Positions 37,301-45,610 of a stretch of 64,000 bases of DNA are shown here, piece by piece (position 1 is the stretch's first letter; every line of letters begins with the position of its first letter). Location of the stretch: the NCBI GenBank assembly GCA_938023035.1, contig CALIDI010000051.1, positions 60,257 through 124,256 of the forward strand. The letters run 5' to 3'. Both the position numbers and the translations under genes were made by a program. The stretch is from an uncultured Leptolyngbyaceae cyanobacterium. Lineage in GTDB: Bacteria; Cyanobacteriota; Cyanobacteriia; Leptolyngbyales; Leptolyngbyaceae. The notes under the pieces are model-generated. The model made no database searches. It worked only from the letters and a program-made list of their open reading frames with translations, and was not told where the DNA came from.

Positions 37301-38473
37301 GCCCGCTTGGGCATCGAAAATTTGCAGAGCTACCTGGGAGATTTTGCTGACACAGCCTGCGCGATCGCCCAGATGGACTTGATTCTCACCGTCGATACAG
37401 CAGTAGCCCATCTAGCCGGTGCCTTGGGCCAACCCACCTGGGTATTGTTACCCTTTGCCCCCGATTGGCGCTGGCTCCTGAACCGCAACGATAGTCCCTG
37501 GTACCCAACCATGCGCCTGTTTCGCCAGGATGCCCCTGGAGCTTGGCAAGGGGTCATTGAGGCCATTCGACTGGCTCTCCAGGAGTGGAGCACAGCCCCT
37601 TCTGAGGCGCAGCCAGTACAGGTAAAGACTGCATCCCAGATAACCCCAGCCCCATCTGCTAGCGACCACAAGGCCAGCTCACCCCCCTTGCCGGCCAGCC
37701 AATTCAACCAACTCACCGTCGGTCGCCATGGCCTGTTTCTCTACAATCAGCATGACCTCTACATCGGGCGATCGCTGGCGCTCTATGGAGAATGGAGTGA
37801 AGCCGAGATTGACCTGTTTCGGCAGTTGCTCCGTCCAGGTGATCGGGTCGTCGAAGTTGGAGCGAATATTGGTACTCATACCGTTTTCCTGGCTAAAGCT
37901 GTAACCGCCACCGGCCAGGTGCTGGCCTACGAACCCCAGCGCATCGTGTTTCAAACCCTGTGTGCGAATGTAGCCCTCAATAGCTTAACAAATGTGCATT
38001 GCTACCCCATTGGGCTAGGGGCAACGGCTGGTTTTGCCCAGATCCCCACTCTGGACTATAACCGGGTCAATAACTTTGGCGGTGTGAGCTTGCAAACCCA
38101 GGGAACTGGAGAAACTGTGCAGATTGCCACCCTCGATAGTTTTAATGTGCCCACGTGTCGGCTGCTCAAAATTGATGCTGAAGGCATGGAGTTAGACATT
38201 TTGCAGGGTGCCAGTGCCACGCTCAACCGCTGCCAACCGATTCTTTACATCGAAAACGATCGCCCAGAAAAAGCACCCGCTCTGATCCACCTACTTCAAA
38301 CCTTAGGCTACCAACTGTATTGGCATCGCCCCCCCCTGTTTAACCCAGAGAACTTTTGCCAGAATCCTACGAATGTCTTTGGGCAAATCACCTCCCTCAA
38401 TATGCTGGGAATTTTGCCAACCCATGGCATTACCCTTGCTGGGTTAGCCCCCTCTGCTCTACAAAAAGTCTAG
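34331..38473 (+). CDS. Giant TPR protein with two glycosyltransferase-like modules and FkbM methyltransferase
   Basis: 1380 residues. TPRs fill about 1-385 (repeated AYNNLGTLLGQQGQLMEALT-type units). Then a module of about 300 residues with AEQGLGDTIQFARYATL and DTSVIHLAGAMGKPVWTLLA, as in TPR-linked family-9/GT41-like glycosyltransferases. A short second TPR block (about 705-795) precedes a second copy of the same module (AEQGYGDTIQFIRYAPLV, DTAVAHLAGALGQPTWVLLP). The C-terminal about 230 residues are an FkbM-type methyltransferase (VGANIGTHTVFLAKAV, LKIDAEGMELDILQGA). It probably modifies glycans or glycosylates proteins. The duplication of the TPR-GT unit in one chain is the odd point. Confidence 0.88.
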   Translation: MAGAEPSELAAVSIFYRQGQFAEAERLCQKMLSQHPDQVEVLSWLGLLAERQGRLEEGVRYYQQVLERRPETAEIRSNLASLLSRLGQSEAAIAQQQIALQQLGDRADAHYNLAVILAEAGHVEAAIQHYQTSLALDPDNVNAYNNLGTLLGQQGQLMEALTYYQRAVVIAPHHFNAQNNLAVTLARLDRLEEAIPHFEQALALQPSALAHYHLGQIYQRQGQPEAAARQFEQAIARQPDYFSAYLNLGIVLQRQGKLKEALASYHKALELKPDSAAAYDNIGTVLHEQKQLTEAIAHYQKAIELNPKDANAYSNLGTARLEQGDLEGAIAACQQAIQLKPDHVDAHNNLASAYLEQGQFEAAITEFETALQLQPDHANAHLNLGIALLLLGNYERGWQEYHWRWQTRQCPDLRYPQALWDGSDLQGQWILLTAEQGLGDTIQFARYATLVQQRGGRVMLACQKALFRLFSSLPGVERCVDRDRTDVPTHYHCPLLDLPLLLGTRVETIPAAIPYLAALPDTPIQLQTFANTRLKIGFVWSANPQSSTAGKRSTPLAYFLRLLEFSEIALYSLQKEPSEAERLALKGQDRLQDLSDQLGDFADTAAAIAQLDLVISVDTSVIHLAGAMGKPVWTLLAFVADWRWLWDREDTPWYPTMRLFRQTQPGDWAGVFERVRADLQQELAHPNPLERYRLSTPIAPLDPVQTYLRLGYSYYCQGQPEPAIAYYEKALRRCPDSALLHNNLGAALCQQGKVEQAIGHYRQAIDLQAEYADAHLNLGLALLLQGNLTQGWGEYFWRWRTSGYALPYPETLWDGTELRGKTILLTAEQGYGDTIQFIRYAPLVAARGGKVIVACQQPLLRLLATVPSVSRCLDRDQDAAQVHVHAPLLELPRLFGTTLETIPAQVPYLGAIANDALIQAIGDRVQAAQAKSGSPCPPLKVGVVWASHSTSATAQSRSCTLLDLAPLFALEGICWFSLQYRPTAAEQAELARLGIENLQSYLGDFADTACAIAQMDLILTVDTAVAHLAGALGQPTWVLLPFAPDWRWLLNRNDSPWYPTMRLFRQDAPGAWQGVIEAIRLALQEWSTAPSEAQPVQVKTASQITPAPSASDHKASSPPLPASQFNQLTVGRHGLFLYNQHDLYIGRSLALYGEWSEAEIDLFRQLLRPGDRVVEVGANIGTHTVFLAKAVTATGQVLAYEPQRIVFQTLCANVALNSLTNVHCYPIGLGATAGFAQIPTLDYNRVNNFGGVSLQTQGTGETVQIATLDSFNVPTCRLLKIDAEGMELDILQGASATLNRCQPILYIENDRPEKAPALIHLLQTLGYQLYWHRPPLFNPENFCQNPTNVFGQITSLNMLGILPTHGITLAGLAPSALQKV

Positions 38474-38534
38474 AAAACTCATGATTTGTCGATCATTGAA
38501 ACGGTTCGGCGATTAGAATCTTCTGCCTTTTAGG

Positions 38535-38552
38535 CGATTGGCTAGCCAATCG
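38535..38552. terminator. Perfect palindrome CGATTGGCTAGCCAATCG after the TPR/FkbM gene
   Basis: An 18-bp perfect palindrome lies 61 bp after the stop codon, inside weaker outer arms (GCCTTTTAG left, CTTAAAAGCC right). It may be a bidirectional transcription stop or a protein-binding palindrome; the sequence does not decide. Confidence 0.4.
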
Positions 38553-38701
38553 AACGTCTTAAAAGCCTGAATTGATCCCATTTTGAATTTTTGACTTGGG
38601 GTGAGCGGGTTGAATGATTAGCGATTTTGGCTAGCCACAGCCCCACCGCACCCAATCTTCAATCCTTCGGATCGTTTTTGTGAAAATGCTGAAAACCCTG
38701 A

Positions 38702-38791
38702 CCACGCCCGCAGTTTTAGCCCTCACCCGAAGTTAGGAAAGAGAAGAGAGAATACAGGATAGAGGCCCGCCACGCCCGCAGTTTTAGCCCT
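38702..38791. repeat. Direct repeat of 22 bp, two perfect copies
   Basis: A 22-bp unit starting CCACGCCCGCAGTTTTAGCC occurs at 38702-38723 and 38770-38791. Confidence 0.8.
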
Positions 38792-38990
38792 GACCGTTAT
38801 AAGGGAGAGCGGGCGATCGCAGTTTCCCTAGCCAAGGGGGAACGATAGAAGGGAAGGCTAAGGTATCGCTTTACTTAGTCAGCTTAGGACAGACCCAAGT
38901 ACTCAACTGCCAATGCTAGGCGGGCGTTTGGCGCACGGTCGCCATAGTTCTTATGGCAGCAGTTCTATCCACCTACCTGTTGTAGACCGT

Positions 38991-39257
38991 ATGTTTTCTG
39001 AACAAACTTCTGAACCTGTGAAGCAGCAAGCCCTGACAGCTTTGACCGCTTCGTTTATCGCCCAAGGCCACCCTTCAGACTATGCTGTCCACATGGCAAC
39101 AGCGGTCATTTTTCAAGCAGATTTAGAACTTCGCAATGCCCAACTCGCCCGGTTGCTCGCCTGGCTAAAACAGGATCAAGCGGCAATTTATCCTGCCGCT
39201 TTGGCTGTTGTTGAGCAAACCCGTGAAGAGTTTGAGCGGCGAGTGCAGCAGGGGTAA
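38991..39257 (+). CDS. Small hypothetical protein coupled to ABC-class ATPase
   Basis: 88 residues from ATG 38991 (MFSEQTSEPVKQQALTALTA); the open frame extends to 38913 with unlikely sequence. It is all-helical, without membrane segment. Its stop overlaps the ATG of the next gene (TAATG), so the two proteins are made together and may interact. No family recognised. Confidence 0.65.
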   Translation: MFSEQTSEPVKQQALTALTASFIAQGHPSDYAVHMATAVIFQADLELRNAQLARLLAWLKQDQAAIYPAALAVVEQTREEFERRVQQG

Positions 39258-40999
39258 TGAGGGTAGCGGTGGTGGATGACATTCAGTTAAGGCAACGGTT
39301 GCAGCGTTTAGATCAACAAAACTACAAGGCCTATCGTGACATCAAAGGCCACTATGAATTTCCAGCGTTTACGTTGAGGATTGATCGGGTACAAGGCGAC
39401 CCCTTTGCGCTGCCTAGCCAGTGTCGAGTGCACATTCCACAAATAAAGGCCGGGTTTCCAGCAGAGTTGTGGCATACCCCCAGCCGCGCGATCGCCCTGA
39501 GAGATTACCTCACCCGTCAATTTGTCTGGGTTGCCCAGGCCATCCGGCAACAGCGCGGTATAGGCAACAGCGGGCTAATTGGTATGCCCCAACCGGGCCA
39601 AACGATTCTAGAACGCACAACTGTACTCATCCATGCAGACGCACTAGAAGCCCGCTTTGTGGTGGGGTTACCAGCCTTTGGGCGGCGGGTTGCTGGATCT
39701 CAGGCGGCAGCATTGCTCTGTGACGATTTACCCCAGATTGTGGCCCAATCGCTGCTTTACTCCTCCCTTTCGGCGTCAGCGATTCAACGTCATATTGAAA
39801 CGGCAGAAGATGCGGATTTTATCCGGCAGCAACTCTCTCAGCGAGGACTGGTCGCCTTTGTAGCCGCAGGGGCTATCTTGCCTCGCCGCAGTGGTGTGGA
39901 TGACCAACCCCTCACCGGAGCTGTGCCGTTTCAGGTACCAGACTCTTTGCAGGTTTCCTTTGATTGTCCTAATCGGGGAACGATTAGCGGTATGGGGATT
40001 CCCCAGGGGGTGACCGTCATTGTCGGCGGCGGATATCATGGGAAGTCAACGCTCCTGCGGGCGATTGAACGGGGGATCTATAACCATATCCCGGGTGATG
40101 GGCGAAACCATATCCCGGGTGATGGGCGAGAGTTTGTCGTGACGGATTTGGGAGCGGTCAAAATTCGAGCGGAGGATGGGCGTAGTGTTGTCGGAGTCGA
40201 TATTTCTCCTTTTATTAACCAACTGCCCTTAGGAGGGTCAACGCAGTCGTTTTCGACAACAAACGCCAGCGGCAGCACATCCCAAGCAGCCAGCATTATG
40301 GAAGCATTAGAAGTCGGAGCAACAGCCTTGTTGGTGGACGAAGATACCTCGGATACAAATTTTATGATCCGCGATCGCCGGATGCAAGCCCTAATTCACA
40401 AATCCAAGGAACCGATCACTCCCTTGATCGACAAAATTCGGCAACTGTATACCGACCACGGGGTTTCAACGATTTTAGTGATGGGAGGCAGTGGGGACTA
40501 TTTTGATGTTGCCGATACCGTCATTGCTTTGGAGGATTATATTCCCCGTGATGTTACGGAACAGGCCCGGGCGATCACCCAGCAATACCCGACGGCCCGC
40601 CTCGCCGAAGGCGGCTGCTACTTTGGGGCCTTATCCCCTCGGTATCTCCGGGTGGTGGCCGATCGGCATCCGGATGCGTGGCGCAAACACACGGTACGCG
40701 ATCTGCACACCATTGTGCTAAGACGTGAGGAAATTGACCTGAGTGCGATTGAGCAACTTGTTGAGCCAGCTCAACTGCGGGCGATCGCAGCAGCGATGCT
40801 ATTTCTACGCCAACGGGGATTAATCGAGAAAGCACCGCTCAACCAGGCCATCCAGCAAGTGATGGCAACAATTGAGCAGCAGGGGCTGGATGCGATAACG
40901 TCTCTGCCAGAGGGAGATTTTGCCCAATTCCGTCGGTTTGAATTGGTAGCGGCAATTAATCGCTGGCGATCGCTGGCCATCCGCCAAAACCCAAGTTAA
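39257..40999 (+). CDS. Predicted ABC-class ATPase (PF09818 type)
   Basis: 580 residues. Features are FVVGLPAFGRRVAG, IPQGVTVIVGGGYHGKSTLL (a Walker A with GGGYHGKST), SMEALEVG-type switch (SQAASIMEALEVGATALLVD) with Walker B LLVDEDTSDTNFM, and LVMGGSGDYFDVADTVI. These are typical of the predicted ABC-ATPase family found across bacteria and plastids, whose role is unknown. Just after Walker A there is a perfect 24-bp in-frame tandem duplication (40082-40129) that repeats NHIPGDGR. GGGGT precedes the coupled ATG. Confidence 0.9.
   Translation: MRVAVVDDIQLRQRLQRLDQQNYKAYRDIKGHYEFPAFTLRIDRVQGDPFALPSQCRVHIPQIKAGFPAELWHTPSRAIALRDYLTRQFVWVAQAIRQQRGIGNSGLIGMPQPGQTILERTTVLIHADALEARFVVGLPAFGRRVAGSQAAALLCDDLPQIVAQSLLYSSLSASAIQRHIETAEDADFIRQQLSQRGLVAFVAAGAILPRRSGVDDQPLTGAVPFQVPDSLQVSFDCPNRGTISGMGIPQGVTVIVGGGYHGKSTLLRAIERGIYNHIPGDGRNHIPGDGREFVVTDLGAVKIRAEDGRSVVGVDISPFINQLPLGGSTQSFSTTNASGSTSQAASIMEALEVGATALLVDEDTSDTNFMIRDRRMQALIHKSKEPITPLIDKIRQLYTDHGVSTILVMGGSGDYFDVADTVIALEDYIPRDVTEQARAITQQYPTARLAEGGCYFGALSPRYLRVVADRHPDAWRKHTVRDLHTIVLRREEIDLSAIEQLVEPAQLRAIAAAMLFLRQRGLIEKAPLNQAIQQVMATIEQQGLDAITSLPEGDFAQFRRFELVAAINRWRSLAIRQNPS
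40082..40129 (+). repeat. Perfect 24-bp in-frame tandem duplication in ATPase gene
   Basis: Units 40082-40105 and 40106-40129 are identical and begin AACCATATCCCGGGTGATGG. They add eight residues (NHIPGDGR) shortly after the Walker A motif. Confidence 0.95.
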
Positions 41000-41082
41000 C
41001 TGGCTCTGCATCCAGCTCTCATGCCTTTAAGTTGAGAATAGACTCTTTTCTTGATTCAACCCTGCACCCAAGGCGGTGACGG

Positions 41083-42597
41083 TCAAAAGCCTGCTTCAAT
41101 CTGACGGACGGCTGTCAGGGCAGAGTAGCTGACGCCAGCAGTACCTTCCCCTGGATGGGTGGAGTCGCCAACCAACCAAAGATTAGGGAAGGGGGTACGA
41201 GTCGCCAAGCCAAAGGGGCCAAAGGTTGAGATGCGTTGGCCAATTCCCCCAACAATGCCGCGATCGCGGGCAGTGAAGCGGGCAAAGGTGCGCGGGGTCG
41301 CAGCTTCAATATGGAGCAGGGTGGCGTCATTCAGGTCAAAATAGTGACTCAGACGAGAGATCGCCTGCTGGGTATAGTGCTGTTTCAGACTGGCATAATC
41401 TACACCGGCATCCCACCATTGTGAGACATCTGTAAAGGAAGAGGCAATAATTGTGGCCTTACCCTCCGGTGCCCGGCCATCGCCGGCGCGACTCACAGAA
41501 ACAAAGAGGGAGTTATTTTCGCCAATTTTTCCTTCATAGTCATAGAGAAATTGCAGATGGGGTGGGCACTCTGCCGGAATTGCCTGCTGATCCACCCCCA
41601 GATACACCACAAACGCCCCTGAACTGGGGGGTAAGTTTTTGACCCGCCGCCGATAGCCAGAGGGAGTCGCTTCACCTAGCAATTCCACCAGGTTTTGCAC
41701 CGTCACATTCGCCACTACGTGGTCAGCCGCTTCTACCCAGGTTTGGTTGGTTTTGAGGTGGCGTAAGGTCACCCCGGTCACTCTTCCTGCCTGGGTATGG
41801 ATGTGCTCAGCGCGGTGACGTAGCAAGAGCTTGCCACCATCCCGGTGAAAGGCCGCCATTAGGCGATTGCTCAAAACTTGCATACTTCCCTTGAGATGGT
41901 AAAGGCCCCAGGGTGCCTGGGAAAGACCTAGGGCTGTCGCCGCATAGAGTAGCGCTGTAGCATCTGCATCTACCTGAGAATAGAGTTTGAGTTGCAGGTC
42001 GAGAAAGGTCCTCAGGCGGCGATCACCCCCCAACCCCAACCCACGCAGCGCATCTCCCACCGTGGCAAAGGTAAACGGGGCCGTCAGTAAAGTGCTAGGG
42101 CGCAGCGCCTGTAGCAATTGCCCTAAATCCCACAGGTTGCGGGGGGGCAATACTGGGTCGCGGCTTTGGAAGGCCCAACTGTAGCGAAATAAGGCGGCCA
42201 TCAGTTGCCAGAACGGCTCACTTCCCGGAAATTGCCGCTGCCGTTCAGCTTGCCATTGCGCTGGATCACGCCAGACGCGAATCGGCTCCACTTCTCCTGG
42301 CAAAAACACCGCACAGGCCGGGTCGCAGAGGGTTGCCGCTGGCACCTCTAGCCCCAGTTCTTTAAAGATGCGATGGTGTATGCCCCCAGGCTCTAGCCCG
42401 GCCACTTGGGTGGCCCCAACATCAAAGGTAAAGCCTCGGCGTTTAAAGGTCGAAGCGCATCCACCGGGCACGCCTGCCTGCTCTAGCAGCACCACCTCAT
42501 AGCCGCGTCGAGCCAGTAAGGCAGCAGCCGTCAGGCCCCCGATCCCGGCACCAATGACCACAACCCGCGTTGGAGCTGAATTAGTCTGTGCCATCAT
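41083..42597 (-). CDS. crtD: C-3',4' desaturase CrtD (carotenoid biosynthesis)
   Basis: 504 residues, FAD-dependent phytoene-desaturase superfamily. The N-terminal dinucleotide-binding motif is VVVIGAGIGGLTAAALLARR, then LLEQAGVPGGCASTFKRRGF. The C-terminal FAD motif is NLWLVGDSTHPGEGTAGVSY. The internal FDVGATQVAGLEPGGIHHRI and the length match cyanobacterial CrtD, which makes the 3,4 double bond of myxoxanthophyll. CrtH/CrtP differ in these regions. The gene stands alone. Confidence 0.88.
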   Translation of the reverse strand: MMAQTNSAPTRVVVIGAGIGGLTAAALLARRGYEVVLLEQAGVPGGCASTFKRRGFTFDVGATQVAGLEPGGIHHRIFKELGLEVPAATLCDPACAVFLPGEVEPIRVWRDPAQWQAERQRQFPGSEPFWQLMAALFRYSWAFQSRDPVLPPRNLWDLGQLLQALRPSTLLTAPFTFATVGDALRGLGLGGDRRLRTFLDLQLKLYSQVDADATALLYAATALGLSQAPWGLYHLKGSMQVLSNRLMAAFHRDGGKLLLRHRAEHIHTQAGRVTGVTLRHLKTNQTWVEAADHVVANVTVQNLVELLGEATPSGYRRRVKNLPPSSGAFVVYLGVDQQAIPAECPPHLQFLYDYEGKIGENNSLFVSVSRAGDGRAPEGKATIIASSFTDVSQWWDAGVDYASLKQHYTQQAISRLSHYFDLNDATLLHIEAATPRTFARFTARDRGIVGGIGQRISTFGPFGLATRTPFPNLWLVGDSTHPGEGTAGVSYSALTAVRQIEAGF

Positions 42598-42723
42598 AGC
42601 TGTTACTTTTCTTAATACTTTTATTATGACACGGGTGGTTTCACCTCACCCAGGGAGAGTAGGGCGAAATCTGGGGACTGGTACCGTTAGGATAGACAGA
42701 GACCTTTCCATTGGCCAACCTCC

Positions 42724-44079
42724 ATGACCTCAACGCTGCTACCTTCCGATTCATTGCATCGCCTCCACTCACCCATCATTCATCGGCTAGCCAATGGGCT
42801 GACTATCATTGCCGAGCAAGTGCCTGTCGATGCGGTGAATTTGAATATCTGGCTGAATGTTGGTTCGGCGGTAGAATCCAACGCAATTAATGGAATGGCT
42901 CATTTTTTAGAGCACATGATTTTTAAGGGCACTGCCACCCTGCCGGCTGGAGAGTTTGAGCGTCAGGTGGAGGCGCGGGGTGCCACGATTAATGCCGCAA
43001 CCAGTCAAGACTATACCCACTATTATCTGACGACGGCCCCTCAGGATTTTGCGGCTCTGGCTCCGTTGCAACTCGAAGTGGTATTAAATGCCGAGATCCC
43101 AGAGGCGAGCTTTGAGCGAGAGCGACAGGTTGTACTAGAGGAAATTCGGCGATCGCAGGACAATCCCCGCCGCCGCACCTTCCATCGCGCCATGGAGCTA
43201 ACCTTTGAGCGACTTCCCTATCGGCGGCAGGTGTTAGGGCCTGCCAGTGTGGTAGAAAGCCTGACGGCTCAGCAAATGCGGGATTTCCATGCCCGCTGGT
43301 ATCAACCTCAATCGATGACCCTTGCCGCTGTGGGCAATTTACCCGTGCCAGAATTAGTTGAGATTGTCGAGACTAGCTTTGCACAGGCTTGGCAGAAGAC
43401 CGCCTTACCCCAACACCAACCTGCATTCACCTCCCTGTTAGCCCCCCTTACAGAGCTAAGTTCCGGGGTGTCCTTCTCTCCAGAAGAGCGCTTTCAGGAA
43501 ATTATCCGGCAGGAATTTTACGATGCCTCATTGCAACAGGCTCGCCTAGTGATGACCTGGCGTGTCCCTGGCCTAGTGGATTTAGAGGAAACCTATGCTT
43601 TGGATGTATTGGCTTCTGTTTTGGCTCACGGGCGGACTTCTCGTTTGGTGCAAGATTTGCGCGAGCAACGGGGCCTAGTTTCAGGGATCTCGGTTAGTAA
43701 CATGACTTATCTGTATCAGGGGGTCTTTTACATCTCAGCCCACTTACCAACCAAACATCTGGCTCAGGTGGAAGCGGCGATCGCCCAACACATTCAGGCC
43801 CTCCAAACAGACTTAATTACCGAGTTTGAGTTAGAGCGGGTACGCACCCGTGTTGCCAATCATTTTGTTTTTGGTAACGAGGCTCCCAGCGATCGCTCAG
43901 GGTTATATGGCTTTTACCATAGCCTCTTGGGTGATTTAGACGGAGCGGTGCGCTACCCGGCTCATATCCATGCGGTCAGCCCCGAACAAATTCGAGCGGC
44001 GGCCCAACACTACCTGACACCTTCTGCCTATGGCGTTGTAATCACGTATCCCAACGATCGGGCGACTAACGGTGACTAA
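42724..44079 (+). CDS. M16-family zinc metallopeptidase
   Basis: 451 residues. The inverted zinc motif HFLEH (in GMAHFLEHMIFKG) is present, followed about 70 residues on by the Glu ligand region (EIPEASFERERQVVLEEIRR). Domain 2 follows from about 230. This is the single-chain, two-domain form resembling processing peptidases. It has no signal peptide. In cyanobacteria two M16 genes often lie together; here only one is present. Confidence 0.92.
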   Translation: MTSTLLPSDSLHRLHSPIIHRLANGLTIIAEQVPVDAVNLNIWLNVGSAVESNAINGMAHFLEHMIFKGTATLPAGEFERQVEARGATINAATSQDYTHYYLTTAPQDFAALAPLQLEVVLNAEIPEASFERERQVVLEEIRRSQDNPRRRTFHRAMELTFERLPYRRQVLGPASVVESLTAQQMRDFHARWYQPQSMTLAAVGNLPVPELVEIVETSFAQAWQKTALPQHQPAFTSLLAPLTELSSGVSFSPEERFQEIIRQEFYDASLQQARLVMTWRVPGLVDLEETYALDVLASVLAHGRTSRLVQDLREQRGLVSGISVSNMTYLYQGVFYISAHLPTKHLAQVEAAIAQHIQALQTDLITEFELERVRTRVANHFVFGNEAPSDRSGLYGFYHSLLGDLDGAVRYPAHIHAVSPEQIRAAAQHYLTPSAYGVVITYPNDRATNGD

Positions 44080-44162
44080 ATAAGATTCTCTGCCCCTATC
44101 ACCCGAATCTTGATTTTGCTGCTACCCTAACATCGATTCTCAACATAGATGGAGAATGAGAT

Positions 44163-44567
44163 ATGAAGCAACGATTTATCACTTTAGCCGCAACAGTGCT
44201 ATCGATGAGTGGCCCGGTGGTTTGCCTGGCCGGCTTTGCCCAAACAGAGAAACCAGCCACCCAGGCAGAATCCGTAGGGCCGGCTGAAACCCTGAAGGAA
44301 GTAACCGTGACCAGTTCGGTGGACTATACCTGTAAGGGACGCAAGGGGTTTTCTGCCGAGTATTTGTCGGATGACACCGTGCGAGCGACCTTTGGCAGTA
44401 AGGAATTTGTGTTGCCGCGAGTGCCTACCGCCTCTGGTGCACGCTATAGCGACGGCAGTATCACAATCCACACAAAGGGGGATGAGGCTTTTGTGGAAGT
44501 CGGCAATCGGATTTTATTTGAGGATTGTGCGGTTGTTGGTGTAAGGACGGTGCAGGGGCTTTGGTAA
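44163..44567 (+). CDS. MliC-like lysozyme inhibitor, exported
   Basis: 134 residues. A signal peptide (about 1-26: KQRFITLAATVLSMSG) is followed by a short linker and the MliC beta-barrel: VDYTCKGRKGFSAEYLSD, KEFVLPRVPTASGARYSDGS and TIHTKGDEAFVEVGNRI, with two Cys (YTC and EDC) suited to the family disulfide. MliC proteins inhibit C-type lysozymes from outside the cytoplasmic membrane. The last codons overlap the next gene. Confidence 0.88.
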   Translation: MKQRFITLAATVLSMSGPVVCLAGFAQTEKPATQAESVGPAETLKEVTVTSSVDYTCKGRKGFSAEYLSDDTVRATFGSKEFVLPRVPTASGARYSDGSITIHTKGDEAFVEVGNRILFEDCAVVGVRTVQGLW

Positions 44568-45439
44568 CACTTTGGGAAGCGATCTCGGCTCAGATTGGGC
44601 AGGCTACAGGTCAGCCGTTTAAGCTAGACGATCGCCGGGTGGTGGGTGGTGGCTGCATCAATCAGGGCTACCGCCTGCAAGGGAGCGATCGCACCTATTT
44701 TGTGAAGCTGAATCAAGCTCATCGGGTCGATATGTTTGCCGCTGAGGCGGCTGGGTTAGAGCAAATGCAGGCAACCCAGACGATTCGGGTACCGGCCCCA
44801 ATTTGCTGGGGAGCCACGGATAATACCAGTTACCTGGTACTAGAGTGGGTCGATTTAGGGCGGGCGGGCGGTTCTGCCTGGGCAAAGATGGGTGAACAAC
44901 TGGCGGCAATGCATCGGTTCACCAGCGCATCAGGGTTTGGTTGGCAGCGCCCCAACACGATTGGCGCTACTCCCCAGATTAATGATTGGCGACAGGACTG
45001 GGCCGCATTTTGGGCCGAGCATCGCCTTGGGTTTCAACTGCAATTGGCCAGACGTCGGGGGGGCCATTTTCCCCTGGGCGATCGCTTACTAGACCGTGTT
45101 CCTGATCTACTCGCAGGGCACACGCCAACTCCTGCCCTTGTCCACGGAGACCTGTGGTCAGGTAATGCAGCGGTGAGTCGAGCAGGGGAACCCGTTTTGT
45201 TTGACCCCGCTACCTACTATGGCGATCGCGAAGTGGATCTGGCGATGACCGAATTGTTTGGTGGGTTTCCCTCAGAGTTTTATCAGGGTTATCAGAGAGC
45301 CTACCCCTTAGCACCGGGGTACCCTCAGCGCAAGGTGTTGTATAACCTGTATCACATCTTGAATCATTACAATCTTTTTGGCGGTGGCTATGAATCTCAG
45401 GCAAACCGCATGATCGAACAGCTCTTAGCAAGCGTTTGA
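44561..45439 (+). CDS. Fructosamine kinase family protein
   Basis: About 292 residues from a TTG at 44561, overlapping the MliC stop by 7 nt; the frame is open to 44525. Motifs are GGGCINQGYRL, YFVKLNQAHRVDMFAAEAAG (ATP-binding lysine), PALVHGDLWSGNAAV (catalytic loop), VLFDPATYYGDREVDLAM (metal-binding Asp) and a C-terminal YQRAYPLAPGYPQRKVLYNL. The family phosphorylates fructosamines or ribulosamines on glycated proteins. TTG is a weak start, so translation probably depends on the upstream gene. Confidence 0.9.
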   Translation: MVTLWEAISAQIGQATGQPFKLDDRRVVGGGCINQGYRLQGSDRTYFVKLNQAHRVDMFAAEAAGLEQMQATQTIRVPAPICWGATDNTSYLVLEWVDLGRAGGSAWAKMGEQLAAMHRFTSASGFGWQRPNTIGATPQINDWRQDWAAFWAEHRLGFQLQLARRRGGHFPLGDRLLDRVPDLLAGHTPTPALVHGDLWSGNAAVSRAGEPVLFDPATYYGDREVDLAMTELFGGFPSEFYQGYQRAYPLAPGYPQRKVLYNLYHILNHYNLFGGGYESQANRMIEQLLASV

Positions 45440-45610
45440 ATAGTATCTAGCAGTTAAAACCGCGACGATACTAACACAGCCTGCCGATGCAGACTCAATG
45501 AAATGAAGATTTTCAGGAACCAGCATTGGCAGGTTTTCTCTGTGTCGCCGCAACTTCAGTTGTCCTTGTGGTGAAGTTTCAGGTTATAAAAACCTCATTC
45601 TTGGAGCTTC

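Larger units (their letters stand above)
38474..38990. other. Intergenic region with palindrome and direct repeats
   Basis: About 500 bp without a gene. It contains a perfect 18-bp palindrome (38535-38552) and two 22-bp direct repeats (38702-38723, 38770-38791). The last 110 bp include an open extension of the next gene that I consider non-coding. Confidence 0.45.
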
